Positions 9,929 through 19,403 are shown, counted from the stretch's first letter. The stretch: 64,000 nt of DNA from RI-153 sp963721725 (GCA_963721725.1 CAVRLX010000033.1:124001-188000), one strand, 5' to 3'. The notes: generated by a model from the letters alone, not told the origin. Numbers and translations: made by a program.

Positions 9929-10861
9929 TCAGGAATTACCCAAAAAGTCTGCGACAATCCTTGCAATTCGGGAAAGGTAGGGCTGCCGACAATCGAACCA
10001 CTGCACCTCTTCCATACGCCGAAACCAACTATACTGATGGCGTACAAAGCGATGAGTCTCAATTTGGATGCGCTCAATCGCCTCTTCCTGCGTAAGTTCG
10101 CCGCGCAGCATAGCCGTGATCTCCCGATAGCCCAGACTGGTGAGAGCGGGCAAAGTGGGCGGATAGCCAGCCGCCAATAACCGGGCTGTCTCTTCGATCA
10201 GCCCGTCGGTAATCATCTGGCGCACACGCTGGTCAGTGCGCGCATAGAGATCCTCGCGCGGCAGATCCAAGCCGATCTGCAAAATGGCATAGGGCGGCGG
10301 CGATTCGCCTTCGAGTTCGCTCTTGGATTGGCCGGTTTCCAGCACAATTTCCAGAGCGCACACCACGCGCCGCACATTGCGTGCATCTATTTTTTCCGCG
10401 GTCACAGGGTCCAACGCCTGAAGTTGGGCAAAAAGCGCTGCATGGCCTTCCGCTGCGGCCACTGCTTCAAGGCGAGCACGCAATTCCAGATTTGGCTTCA
10501 CTTCGGGAATTTTCAGGCCGCGCACCACAGCGTTGAGATAGAGCGCCGTGCCGCCCACAAGAAACGGCACTTTACCGCGTCGGTGCAGATCCTCAATGGC
10601 GGCATAGGCCAGCGTTTGATATTCAGCCAGCGACAGAACTTCATCGGGATCACGGAGATCGAGTAAATGATGGGAGATACGGGCCTGCTCGGCAGGTGTA
10701 GGCTTGGCTGTACCGATCTCCATTTGCCGATAGATCTGGCGGCTGTCTGCGCTGATCACCTCGCCGTTAAACCGCGCGCATAGCTCCAGGCTAAGGGCTG
10801 TTTTGCCCACCGCCGTGGGGCCAGTTATGACAATGAGGGGGGAATGGGGCCGACGTGACAT
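9929..10861 (-). CDS. miaA: tRNA dimethylallyltransferase
   Basis: MiaA transfers a dimethylallyl group to N6 of A37 in tRNAs that read codons beginning with U. The 310-residue protein is complete. It has the P-loop ITGPTAVGKTALSLEL at the N terminus, the conserved GEVISADSRQIYRQMEIGTAKP that follows, PFLVGGTALYLNAVVRGL, and the C-terminal TRRFAR-like segment ETHRFVRHQYSWFRR. Length is normal for the family. The start is ATG at 10,861. It lies 147 bases downstream (in transcription order after yraN) of its minus-strand neighbours, and no strong promoter is evident. Confidence 0.95.
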   Translation of the reverse strand: MSRRPHSPLIVITGPTAVGKTALSLELCARFNGEVISADSRQIYRQMEIGTAKPTPAEQARISHHLLDLRDPDEVLSLAEYQTLAYAAIEDLHRRGKVPFLVGGTALYLNAVVRGLKIPEVKPNLELRARLEAVAAAEGHAALFAQLQALDPVTAEKIDARNVRRVVCALEIVLETGQSKSELEGESPPPYAILQIGLDLPREDLYARTDQRVRQMITDGLIEETARLLAAGYPPTLPALTSLGYREITAMLRGELTQEEAIERIQIETHRFVRHQYSWFRRMEEVQWFDCRQPYLSRIARIVADFLGNS

Positions 10862-10918
10862 AGGGATCTAAGGTTTCGTTTTTGGATTGTTCTGTGCGCA
10901 TAGGCACTACGCAATGGG

Positions 10919-11319
10919 TTACCCAAGAATGGCGTGCCGAATGTGCTCAACAGAAATCAACTCCACGCGGGCATCTAGTTGTACGGCCACAGCATCGATC
11001 CGCCACGGGCCGGTCCAGTTGACTGTCTGCCGATAATGAGCGGCCACCTCTTGGAGTTTACGCCCCTTTTGAGGGGTGAATGCCTGCAACGCCGTGCCAA
11101 AACGGCTCCCCGACCGAGTGCGCACTTCCACAAAAACTAGCCACTGTGCAGCCATAGTACCGCTGCCATAGTCGGGAGCCATCTCCAGCACGACAATATC
11201 CAAATTCGCCAGCACGCACAGCGCCAGTTCCGCGCCTGAATCGTTAACCCAGATGCTTCAAGCTGTTGAACGGCGATTTCCTCGCCACGCTGGCCCCGGT
11301 GTCGGCGCTGATCAGCCAT
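10919..11319 (-). CDS. yraN: YraN/UPF0102 family endonuclease-like protein, one frameshift
   Basis: A small protein with a restriction-endonuclease-like fold; its role is not settled. The frame starts at ATG 11,319 behind GGGAGGAAGCG, reads MADQRRHRGQRGEEIAVQQLE and TIQARNWRC, then shifts near 11,216. It resumes as LDIVVLEM ... WLVFVEVRTRSGSRFG and ends ISVEHIRHAIL. The segment GE(L)DIV ... FVEVRTR is the conserved core that carries the putative catalytic Asp-Glu-Lys-like residues; here Arg sits where Lys is common. Span (~133 residues) is normal. The indel is probably a sequence error. Confidence 0.8.
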
Positions 11320-11387
11320 CGCTTCCTCCCTCTGTGCCAGAATCAAGCTAGACTTCGGCAAAGAGCCTGGCTCATAAAAATCGACAA

Positions 11388-11417
11388 CAAAAAGACCGCC
11401 CCAAAATGTGGCGGTCT
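11388..11417 (-). terminator. Terminator after the RRM protein gene (minus strand)
   Basis: AGACCGCC (11393-11400) pairs with GGCGGTCT (11410-11417). Read on the minus strand, the stem is followed by TTTTGTTG. It lies 25 bases after the RRM gene stop and before yraN, so it separates the two. Confidence 0.8.
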
Positions 11418-11441
11418 CTCTGTACAATTTGGTTGGTACGT

Positions 11442-11856
11442 CTAGAAGCGACGTCGTTCGCGGTCACCGCGCTCACCACGGTCGCCGCGATCTCCGCCAC
11501 GGTCACCGCCGCGATCACCACCACGGTCGCCGCCGCGATCACCACCACGGCTACCGCCGCGATCTCCACCACGGCCACCACCCCCGCCGCCGCCGCCACG
11601 TCCCCGTTCCTCACGAGGCTGAGCTTCGTTCACCTTTCAGCACGCGTCCACCCATATCGTAGTTGTTCATGGCCCGAACCGCATCATCCGCTTCGCTGTC
11701 GGGCATCTCTACAAAACAAAATCCACGGAATCGACCGGTTTCACGGTCATTGATCATGGCGACAGAAATCACTTCGCCATATTGCTCGAACATGGTTCGA
11801 ATCTGCTCTTCGCTTGCCGAAAAAGGCAAGTTGCCTACATAAATCCGCTTCGCCAA
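11442..11856 (-). CDS. Small RNA-binding protein: RRM domain plus RGG-rich tail, one frameshift
   Basis: A single RNA-recognition motif is followed by a glycine/arginine tail, like the cold-induced Rbp proteins of cyanobacteria and related groups; an RNA-chaperone role is inferred from family. RNP2 is RIYVGNLPF and RNP1 is RGFCFVEM. The tail consists of GGDRGGDRGGDRG-type repeats and ends RRRF. The best start is TTG at 11,856, with AGGAG seven bases upstream, giving a protein that begins (M)AKRIYVGNL. One extra base near 11,633 splits the RRM end (MGGRVLK) from VNEAQPREERG; correcting it yields about 138 residues. A terminator follows at 11,388. Confidence 0.85.
11460..11610 (-). repeat. In-gene tandem repeats encoding the Gly-Asp-Arg tail
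   Basis: Short tandem units of the type CCACGGTCACCG / CCGCGATCACCA encode repeated GGDRGG and GDRGGS residues of the RRM protein tail. Copy number may vary between strains. Confidence 0.7.
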
Positions 11857-11964
11857 CTCTGTTCTCCTAAGGTTGAAATGGGAATCCACGCGTGTACGGG
11901 TGTAAAACCGACGGGGATGCAAAAGAAACGATAGAGACAGTATGCACCCATTTTAGGCTTTTGT

Positions 11965-13440
11965 CTAGTCCCCAAATTTGATATTTTTTTCTAGAAATTG
12001 GCCTTTTTGGAGGATCTGTGCAGCGATCTGCTCTCCCTGGTGTACACAATCGGGAATACCAACGCCGCCGTAGGCTGTGCCGCCCACATAAAGATGGGGG
12101 GGCAGCGCCGTCTGGATTCGCTCCATACGCCCCAGGTGGCCCACGTCATATTGGGGTTGAGCGTGCCACCAGCGAAAAATCCGCGTCATACTGGGCGGCG
12201 CGCTGATGTTCATCAACGCGGCCAACTCTTCTTTGGCATTGCCGATGATCTGGTTATCGTCACGCTCCATCATGTGGGGCGTGCGCGCTCCGCCAAAGAA
12301 GAGTCGAATCAGCACATAATCATCTGGCGCTCGATGGCAAAATTTACTCGTCACCCAGGTGAGCACGTTGAAATCTCGCCCTTCGGCACGCGGGATCACC
12401 ACGCCAAAGCCCTGCATGGGGTGGGCCACATCGGCACGGCGATAGGCGAGGTAGGCAACGCCACTGCTCACGGTGCGCAAGGCTCCAATCTCACAGGCAA
12501 CGGGCGGTGAGATTGGGGACAAAAGCGGTGCAGCTATCGCCGCTGGAACAGTGAGAACAACTGCGTCTGCCTCGATTTCGCCACTATCCCAGCGCAGTCG
12601 GTAGCCAGTGGCAGTCCGCTCAAGTTGTTCGATTCGGGTCTGCAAGCGCACAGTAGCCTGGACCTGGGCCGCCAAAGCATGGACCAATTCTTGTGTGCCG
12701 TTGTGAAACGAGACAAAAGCCGAGGTCGGCTGTGGATCAGACGAGATCGGCGCAGATGCACGGCTTGCATTTTGGGCAGCGTTCACTGCGCCGAGCAGAC
12801 TCCCATGTTGACGCTCCATCTGGCGGAAGCGGGGAAAGGTTGCCAAGATAGACTGTTCTTCAGGCTGGGCGCTGTAGATGCCAGAAAGCAACGGCTCGCC
12901 TAATTTTTCCAACGCCTCATCCCCAAATCGCCGATTGACAAACTCCGCCACGGATTCGTCGGCGTCATCACTGCGGGCGGGAATCTGGCGCTCTTGGGCG
13001 ATACGTGTTTTGCCCGCTTCACTTATCAAAGGCGAGGCCGCGAATGTATCCCAACGGGTGGGGATGATCAGTTGCAACCCGGCGGGCAGGCTGAGCAACT
13101 TTCCGTTATTTACCACAAAGACACCGCTGTTGGCATCGTTGGTGGGCAAGAGTCGATCCGCCAGCCCCAGGTCAAGCGCCAGTTGATAGGCCCAGGGCTT
13201 TTGCTTTGCCAAAAAAGCATCGGCCCCTGCCTCTAGCACAAAGGGCCGCCCAGCGTCGCCATCCACAAAATGGGTCTCTACTTTGCCGCCCAAGCGATCC
13301 CCGGCTTCAAAAATGGTGACGCGCAGATCAGGAGCGGCCTTGTGCAAATACCAAGCTGTGCTTAGTCCAGTAATGCCGCCGCCGATGATGACAACATGGG
13401 GGGTAGTCCGTGATGCGGGATGCGTGGTTAATGGAGTCAT
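11965..13440 (-). CDS. hemY: Protoporphyrinogen oxidase (HemY/HemG type, FAD)
   Basis: Oxidises (copro)protoporphyrinogen in late heme synthesis. The intact 491-residue protein opens with the FAD-binding VVIIGGGITGLSTAWYLHKA (residues ~16-35), then VTIFEAGDRLGGKVET, and ends with YVGGTAYGGVGIPDCVHQGEQIA, the second FAD contact of this amine-oxidase-like family. It is the most downstream gene of the minus-strand heme cluster hemA-hemC-hemD / hemB-hemE-hemY. A palindromic repeat lies between it and hemE. Whether the substrate is coproporphyrinogen III or protoporphyrinogen IX cannot be told from motifs alone. Confidence 0.9.
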   Translation of the reverse strand: MTPLTTHPASRTTPHVVIIGGGITGLSTAWYLHKAAPDLRVTIFEAGDRLGGKVETHFVDGDAGRPFVLEAGADAFLAKQKPWAYQLALDLGLADRLLPTNDANSGVFVVNNGKLLSLPAGLQLIIPTRWDTFAASPLISEAGKTRIAQERQIPARSDDADESVAEFVNRRFGDEALEKLGEPLLSGIYSAQPEEQSILATFPRFRQMERQHGSLLGAVNAAQNASRASAPISSDPQPTSAFVSFHNGTQELVHALAAQVQATVRLQTRIEQLERTATGYRLRWDSGEIEADAVVLTVPAAIAAPLLSPISPPVACEIGALRTVSSGVAYLAYRRADVAHPMQGFGVVIPRAEGRDFNVLTWVTSKFCHRAPDDYVLIRLFFGGARTPHMMERDDNQIIGNAKEELAALMNISAPPSMTRIFRWWHAQPQYDVGHLGRMERIQTALPPHLYVGGTAYGGVGIPDCVHQGEQIAAQILQKGQFLEKNIKFGD

Positions 13441-13466
13441 CAGTTTCTCATTTCTTTTGCCAAATA

Positions 13467-13515
13467 AGTAAGGAGTAATGAGTAGGCGTTGCGTCCCTAC
13501 TCATTACTCCTTACT
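13467..13515. repeat. Palindromic word-repeat element (AGTAAGGAGTAATGAGTAG family)
   Basis: Two 19-base arms, 13467-13485 and 13497-13515, are perfect inverted copies with an 11-base spacer. The arm is built from the words AGTAA/GGAGTAATGAGTA. It lies between hemY and hemE and could form a strong RNA hairpin. Confidence 0.85.
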
Positions 13516-13547
13516 CGTTTCTTCTAACCTATCGATGGTGCTACACA

Positions 13548-14584
13548 CTACGCACCACGGGTATACTCATGTACAAAATCCACCAACCGCTTCACGTTAT
13601 CCACCGGCGTTTGGGGGAGAATGCCGTGCCCCAGGTTGAAGATATGACCGGGACGGCCAGCGGCTTGATCGAGGATCTGCTGGGCACGCTGTTTGAGGGC
13701 AGGCCAGGGGGCAAAGAGTGCGATGGGGTCGAGATTGCCCTGAATGGCAACATCACCCAACTGCTGCCAGGCCACGTCTAGATCGACACGCCAATCCACA
13801 CCGATGACATCGCTGCCGGCAGATTTGATATCGGTCAAAATCCCGGCGGTGTCTGTGCCAAAGTGGATCACAGGCACGCCGGTGCTGCGCGCCATCTCAA
13901 TGGCTTGGCGGCTGTAGGGCAGCACAAACTCGCGATAGTCGGCGGGCGAAAGCGCGCGGCCCACGAATCGAACAGTTGCAAGACCTGTGCGCCTGCTTCG
14001 GCTTGGGCGCGCAAGTATTCGCCCACCACCGTGGTGAGCTTTTGCATGAGCGCGTGCCAGGTCTGCGGTTCGCTCATCATCAGCCCTTTGGCGTGTGTAT
14101 AGTTGCGGCTGCTGCCACCTTCAATGGCATAGGAAGCCACAGTGAACGGCGCGCCGCTAAAGCCAATCAGCGGAATGCCGCGGCTATCCAACTCCTGGCG
14201 CACTAGGCGGATGGCGTCTAGCGTGAACCAGAGTGCTTCTTCAGGCGCCGGCGTGTGCAGTGCGTCCACATCGGCGCGGCTACGCACCGGGTTGTGGATG
14301 ATTGGCCCTTCGCCTTTGGCAAACTCAAGCTGTAGCCCCATGCCTTGTAGCGGCGGCAAAATATCGGCAAAGATGATGGCAGCGTCAAGATCAAAGGCGT
14401 TGATAGGCTGCATGGTGACGGCATGAGCCAGTTCGGGCGTCTTGATGATTTCGAGAATCGTATATTTCTCGCGCAGCGCCCGGTATTCGGCCATGTAGCG
14501 CCCGGCTTGGCGCATGAGCCAGACCGGTGTGGCATCGACAGATTGGCGGCGGCAGGCTCGCAGGAAGCGGGAGTCAGTAAGCAT
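13548..14584 (-). CDS. hemE: Uroporphyrinogen decarboxylase, one frameshift
   Basis: Decarboxylates uroporphyrinogen III to coproporphyrinogen III. The start is ATG at 14,584 with GAAGGA upstream (MLTDSRFLRACRRQ). The signature PVWLMRQAGRYMAEYR is intact near residue 20, and FSGAPFTVASYAIEGG follows. The frame breaks near 13,962 after FDSWA and continues as LSPADYREFVLPY ... to VHEYTRGA at 13,548, including NLGHGILPQTPVDNV, the second family signature. Combined length is about 345 residues, normal for HemE. The break is probably an indel error. Confidence 0.92.
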
Positions 14585-14608
14585 AGTACGTCCTTCAAGT
14601 ATCAGATG

Positions 14609-14666
14609 ATGGGTACTGGATATTGGATAATCTGGCGCGCCAGACTATCCAATATCCAGTACCCAT
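14609..14666. repeat. 58-base near-perfect palindrome overlapping the hemB 3' end
   Basis: The arm ATGGGTACTGGATATTGGATA (14609-14629, one base over 20 shown as written) pairs with 14646-14666 with no mismatch, and the centre (14631-14644) is itself palindromic. The right arm contains the hemB stop codon and encodes its last residues. The word GGATATTGGATA recurs near 58,762 inside another gene. Confidence 0.85.
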
Positions 14667-15701
14667 TTTGCCGCCGCCTTGGCAAAGTAGGTCAAGATCA
14701 TATCCGCACCGGCGCGCTTGATGCTGATCAGACTTTCCAGCGCACACTTTCGCAGATCGAGCCAGCCGTTGGCGGCGGCGGCGTGGATCATGGCGTACTC
14801 GCCGCTGACCTGATAGGCGGCGGTGGGTAGATCGTAGGTGCGGCGCACCTCGGCCAGAATGTCGAGATAGGGCAGAGCGGGTTTGACCATGATCATGTCG
14901 GCGCCTTCGGCCACGTCAATGGCAACCTCTTTCATGGCTTCGCGACGGTTGGCCGGGTCCATTTGATATTGGCTGCGGTCGCCAAACGAGGGCGGCGATT
15001 CGGCGGCATCGCGAAAGGGGCCATAGAAGGCGCTGGCATATTTAGCGGCATAGCTCATCACCGCGATGTGGGAGAAGGCAGCCCGATCCAGCGCGCCGCG
15101 GATGCTGCCCACCATGCCATCGAGCATTCCCGACGGCGCGATGATATCCACCCCGGCCTCGGCATGAACCACCGAGGCCCGCCCCAAGAGGTCCAACGTG
15201 GCATCGTTGAGCAGATAGCCTTCGGGCAGGTGCGGATCGTAGTGTTCCTCGCCGGGGAGGTTGATAATGCCACAGTGGCCGTGGCTGGTATATTCACAAA
15301 AACACATGTCCGAGATCACGACAAGATCCGGCACGGCGCTTTTAATGGCCCGAATGGCTTGCGGCACAATGCCATCGGGGCTGTAATTTTCGCTGCCACA
15401 GGCGTCTTTTTCGCTGGGAATGCCAAAGAGGATCACAGCGGGAATGCCCGAGCGCGGCGATCTCCTCGGCTTCGCCCGCCAGTTGATCCACAGAAAGTTG
15501 GAACTGCCCCGGCATGGAGCGAATGGGGTTGCGGATGCCGCTGCCAGGGCGCACAAAGAGCGGATAGATAAAGTCGGCGGGCGATAATACTGTTTCGCGC
15601 ACCATGCGGCGCAGATTAGGCGAGAGGCGCAGCCGTCGTGGGCGCAGGGCCGCTGGGGCGCTGTGCGTTGACGGCTTGACATGCGAACTGTACAATGACA
15701 T
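14645..15701 (-). CDS. hemB: Delta-aminolevulinic acid dehydratase (porphobilinogen synthase), one frameshift
   Basis: Condenses two 5-aminolevulinates to porphobilinogen. The start is ATG at 15,701 (MSLYSSHVKPSTHS). The frame changes near 15,450 between GEAEEIAALG and GIPAVILFGIP. The zinc-type motif DMCFCEYTSHGHCG and both active-site lysines (SYAAKYASAFYGPFRDA and MIMVKPALPYLD) are present, so it looks like the zinc-dependent form. The last residues, AAKWVLDIG, are encoded by the arm of a large palindrome, so the natural C terminus may have been replaced or extended. A toxin-antitoxin pair lies upstream on the other strand. Confidence 0.92.
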
Positions 15702-15758
15702 GAATCGATTGATTCCTTTACTTTATTTCCAAAGAGAAACAACAAAAGAGAAACGACT

Positions 15759-15992
15759 ATGTATCAGACTTTAAAAGCAACTGTCCGCAATGGAAAAATT
15801 GAATTACTCGAAGATATTGAGTTGCCCGATGAGACGCCGATATTGATTACTATACTCAGGGATCTGATGCCCCCCTCTGTTGGGAGCAATATAATCCGCG
15901 GATCGGAAGATGCCTTGGTTGGACAGACCGTTACCGTGAGGAGAGAGGCAGAGCTTCTCGCCCATCTCCACCAAGTGTTTAGTGAAGAATGA
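15759..15992 (+). CDS. Putative antitoxin of a RelE/HigB-type toxin-antitoxin pair
   Basis: A 77-residue acidic protein. Residues 1-35 (YQTLKATVRNGKIELLE then LPDETPILITIL) form the beta-strand pattern of DUF104/AbrB-like small antitoxins. The C-terminal half (EAELLAHLHQVFSEE) would bind the toxin. Its last four bases overlap the ATG of the toxin (15,989-15,992), a typical co-translation arrangement. AAAAGAG at 15,745-15,751 is a plausible ribosome-binding site. Identity is inferred mainly from the partner and layout. Confidence 0.65.
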   Translation: MYQTLKATVRNGKIELLEDIELPDETPILITILRDLMPPSVGSNIIRGSEDALVGQTVTVRREAELLAHLHQVFSEE

Positions 15993-16324
15993 ACTATATT
16001 TTTGAATTCACCAACGAATTCAATCGACAGATCAAACATTTACACAAGCGCAATGCAAAATTGCAAAGTGATCTGCTGGCGTTCTTCCAGTCGTTTAACG
16101 CTGAAGCGCATCCTGTGATCCCTGGAGCTGGCGGTGTCCGCAAAGCCAGGATGCGTGCAAGTGGTCGCGGCAAGAGTAGTAGTTATCGAGTAATCTACTA
16201 TGTTCAACTTGGCACTCGAATTTGGTTGCTCACTATTTATGACAAGACCCGAAAAGAGAATCTCACCGAGTCTGAAAAACAACAGATTGAGGCCCTCATC
16301 CGCGATATTGAGAAAGCTAACTGA
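15989..16324 (+). CDS. RelE/HigB-family toxin
   Basis: A 111-residue basic protein. The C-terminal pattern KARMRASGRGKSSSYRVIYY ... IWLLTIYDKTRKENLT followed by EKQQIEALI matches the HigB2-like branch of RelE toxins, ribosome-associated mRNA endonucleases; activity is inferred from family. The N terminus (IFEFTNEFNRQIKHLHKRN) is the usual helix pair. It ends only three bases before the convergent hemD stop at 16,328, so the module sits tightly inside the heme cluster on the opposite strand. Intact, with no frameshift. Confidence 0.8.
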   Translation: MNYIFEFTNEFNRQIKHLHKRNAKLQSDLLAFFQSFNAEAHPVIPGAGGVRKARMRASGRGKSSSYRVIYYVQLGTRIWLLTIYDKTRKENLTESEKQQIEALIRDIEKAN

Positions 16325-16327
16325 AAT

Positions 16328-17122
16328 TCACCTTCGAAAGTTCTCCATATACCCTACCAACGCATTCACCAACCCTTCCACGGTATGTTCCTGTGGCACA
16401 ACCGTCACCGGCAGATCATGGGCACGCGCCGCATCTGCGGTGACAGGGCCAATGCAGGCCACGACAACATCCACCAACATGCCTGCCGATCCGTTTTCGC
16501 GCTTTAGTCGACGCATGAAATTGTGCACTGTGGATGCGCTGGTAAAGATCACCACATCCACATCGCCACGCCAAAAATATTCGGGAAGCGGCACACCACC
16601 CCGCCCGGCCACCGTGCGATAGGCATCCACCGCCGTAACCTCTGCCCCGCGCTCGCGCAACTTGTCGGCCAGCGCCTCGCGCGCCAGCGCCGATTGTGGC
16701 AACAAGACACGCTCACCTGCTTGCACAGGCAGCGCCTCGGCCAACGCTTCGGCCACAAATTCATCGGGAAGAATCTCGGCGGTCAGCCCCAACTCGGCCT
16801 GTAGAGAGTCGGCTGTGGACGTGCCAATCGCAGCAATCTTCAGTTCTGTCAGCGCTTTGGGATCAAAGCCCAGTTCATCCAAGCGAGCCGAAAGGGCCAA
16901 CGCCGTGTTGGCACTGGTTATCACAAGCCAATCAAACGCGCCATCCACCGCAGCGCGGATGGCTTCGTCCAGCGCGACCGTATCGCGCACTGGCTCCACG
17001 GCAATTGCCGGGTACGAAAGCACTTCCGCACCCTGCGCTTCGAGCAACGCCGTCAACTCATCCGCCTGATGCACAGCGCGGGTATTTACAATCCGCAGCC
17101 CCTGGAATGGTTGTTCACTCAT
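16328..17122 (-). CDS. hemD: Uroporphyrinogen-III synthase
   Basis: Closes hydroxymethylbilane to uroporphyrinogen III. About 264 residues: GLRIVNTRAVHQADELTALL at the N terminus, a central FDWLVITSANTALALS, the second-half VDVVIFTSASTVHNFM, and CIGPVTADAARAHDLPVTVVP. These are the alternating HEM4 signatures; the family is poorly conserved but this is clear. I chose ATG 17,122 (MSEQPFQG) rather than the upstream TTG, because it overlaps the hemC stop by 8 bases (17,115-17,122), implying translational coupling. It converges on the RelE toxin gene. Confidence 0.9.
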   Translation of the reverse strand: MSEQPFQGLRIVNTRAVHQADELTALLEAQGAEVLSYPAIAVEPVRDTVALDEAIRAAVDGAFDWLVITSANTALALSARLDELGFDPKALTELKIAAIGTSTADSLQAELGLTAEILPDEFVAEALAEALPVQAGERVLLPQSALAREALADKLRERGAEVTAVDAYRTVAGRGGVPLPEYFWRGDVDVVIFTSASTVHNFMRRLKRENGSAGMLVDVVVACIGPVTADAARAHDLPVTVVPQEHTVEGLVNALVGYMENFRR

Positions 17123-18047
17123 ATGTAATGATCCCCTGTAAAATGTCGCCCGCGCCACGTGCAATCGCTTGGGCCGCCAGCCGTCGCCCGATCTCTGCCG
17201 CTTCTCTCAGGCTACCTCGTATGGCAACATCGATCTGTTGTGAACCATCCACAGCCGAGACGCGCCCGCGCAGGTGCAACGCTTCGCCCTGCACAGTGGC
17301 ATAGGCGGCCACGGGCAGGCTACAGCCGCCTTCCAGCGCGGCCAAAAAGGCGCGCTCTGCACCGACGGCCGCAGCGGCGTGGGCGTCTGCAATCGGGGCG
17401 AGCAGATCAAGCGAGGCAGCGTCGTCTCGGCATTGGATCGCCAGGGCGCCTTGTCCCGGCGCGGGCAGCATAATCTCAAAGGGGATAGTTTGGCTGATGA
17501 CATCAGCGAGGCCAAGCCGATCCAGCCCGGCGCGAGCAAGGACCGTGGCCGTGTAGATGGAATCGGGGTCGAGCGCCTTGTGGATGCGCGTTTCCACATT
17601 GCCGCGAATGTCCACAATCTGCAAATCGGGGCGATGGTGGCGCAGTTGGGCGGCGCGCCGACGGCTGCTGCTGCCAATCACCGCGCCAGCCGGCAGCGTG
17701 TCCAGCGTATAGCCCTCTTTGCTCACCAGCGCGTCGGCGGGATTGGCGCGTGCCGGAATCGCACCCACAGTCAGCCCCAGGGCGTCGTCGGTGGGTAGAT
17801 CTTTCAAGCTATGCACCGCCAGATCGATCTCACCGTTGCGCAAGGCCGTTTCCAACTCCAACGTAAAAAGTCCCTTGCCTCCGATGAGAGGCAGCGGCAC
17901 ATCCAAAACACGGTCGCCGTGCGTGGAGATGATCTTCACTTCAAAGTGGGTATCGGGATAGACAGCACGCAACAGGGCCACCACAGAATCGGTCTGCCAG
18001 CGGGCCAGGGCCGAGGCGCGAGTGCCCAAACGAATGGAACGACTCAT
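17115..18047 (-). CDS. hemC: Hydroxymethylbilane synthase (porphobilinogen deaminase)
   Basis: Polymerises four porphobilinogens to hydroxymethylbilane. Intact, 310 residues. RLGTRASALARWQT opens the protein, LPLIGGKGLFTLELE and IDLAVHSLKDLPT follow, and Cys242 in LEGGCSLPVAAY is the attachment site of the dipyrromethane cofactor. The ATG at 18,047 overlaps the hemA stop by four bases (ATGA), and its own stop overlaps hemD, so hemA-hemC-hemD are one translationally coupled operon. Confidence 0.96.
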   Translation of the reverse strand: MSRSIRLGTRASALARWQTDSVVALLRAVYPDTHFEVKIISTHGDRVLDVPLPLIGGKGLFTLELETALRNGEIDLAVHSLKDLPTDDALGLTVGAIPARANPADALVSKEGYTLDTLPAGAVIGSSSRRRAAQLRHHRPDLQIVDIRGNVETRIHKALDPDSIYTATVLARAGLDRLGLADVISQTIPFEIMLPAPGQGALAIQCRDDAASLDLLAPIADAHAAAAVGAERAFLAALEGGCSLPVAAYATVQGEALHLRGRVSAVDGSQQIDVAIRGSLREAAEIGRRLAAQAIARGAGDILQGIITYE

Positions 18048-19403
18048 GCGGAAACCGCCACGAGGGGAGACTCAAAAAGGGTAACCGAGGAAGGCTTCGG
18101 CCCCGCACTTTCATCGATCCATTCATCGGCTTCAGCGCTGAGATTAAAGAGCGCGCGGATGGCGTCGGCATAGGCTTCGCCCTCTTCGGACGACTGGGCA
18201 GCGGCAGCCTTGAGATGGACAGTGGGTTCGTGCAAGACTTTGTTAACGAGTCGATGAACCATGCGGCGCATGGCCTCGCTTTCTCGTGCGTCCAGATCGG
18301 GCAGTTGGGCCAACGTTTCGGCCAGTTCACTTTCGGCGATGGCCTGCACTTTGCTGCGCATTTTGACCAACGTTGGCACAGCCTGGCGGCTGTTGTACCA
18401 GGCCGTCCATGCCGCTAACTCAGCGTCCACAAGCGCTTCCACACTGGGGCGAGTGGCCTCGCGCTGCGCCAAATTTTCGTCCAAACGGGCACGCAGATCA
18501 TCAATATCATACCGAAAGACGCCGGGCAGACCGTCTACGCGCTCTTCGACATCACGCGGCAGGGCGACATCCACCAAGACCAATGGACGTCCGCGGCGGG
18601 CCGCCACTGTTTCGGCCACCTCTTCGCGGTGGATCACCGTGTGGGGCGCGCCGGTGGCGGCGATCACAACATCAGCCCAGGTCAGCGCCTCGCCCAGGTG
18701 ATACCAGTTAAAGGCGCGCCCGCCAAAGGCATGGACGAGGCCATTGGCGCGCTCAAAGGTGCGGTTGATACAGCCGATCTGCTCGACGCCGCGCTCGGCG
18801 CAGCGCTTTGATGGCAAGTTGGGCCATCTCGCCCGCGCCCACGACTAAGACGCGCGCCTGGGTCAGATTTGGCACATGCGCATTTGCCAAGAGCACAGCG
18901 GCATGACTGGTGGATGTGGTGTGGCGGCTGATGGCGGTTTCAGCGCGGGCACGTTTGCCTGTGCGGATGGCTGTGGTGAAGAGGCGCGTGAGCACAGAGG
19001 CAAGTGTGCCCGCAGTTTGGGCAACGTCCAAAGCCTGGCTCACCTGTCCCAAAATCTGCGGCTCGCCCAGGATCATCGAATCCAGGCCAGCAGCCACTGA
19101 CAACAGATGCGCTCCGGCGGCGCTGCCTGTCAGCGTGTAGAGATGGCTGTCCAACGTGGTGGCGTCGAGGCCAGACCATGCCGCCAACCAGCGCCGGATT
19201 GCCTGGGCGCCAGCCGAAACGGAGGGAGCCAGGGCGTAGATTTCGAGACGGTTACAGGTGGAAAGCACAGCCACCTCGTGGAGAGCGGCTTCGTGGCGCA
19301 GGCGTAGAAGAAAGGTGGGCAGATCTGCTTCGCCCACGGCGACGGCTTCGCGTACATCGACAGGGGCGGTTCGGTGGCTAAGTCCAACACTAAAAATAGG
19401 CAT
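18044..19403 (-). CDS. hemA: Glutamyl-tRNA reductase, one frameshift
   Basis: First committed step of the C5 route to heme: NADPH reduction of glutamyl-tRNA to glutamate-1-semialdehyde. MPIFSVGLSHRTAPVDVRE starts at 19,403. The catalytic Cys50 is in VLSTCNRLEIYAL, and LILGEPQILGQV-type sequence (SMILGEPQILGQVSQA) follows. The frame shifts near 18,805 after GAGEMAQLAIKAL and continues INRTFERANGLVHAFGG to VAVSA at 18,044. Combined length ~450 residues is normal. An in-frame TTG at 19,439 is a less likely start. hemL is not in this window. Confidence 0.93.
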
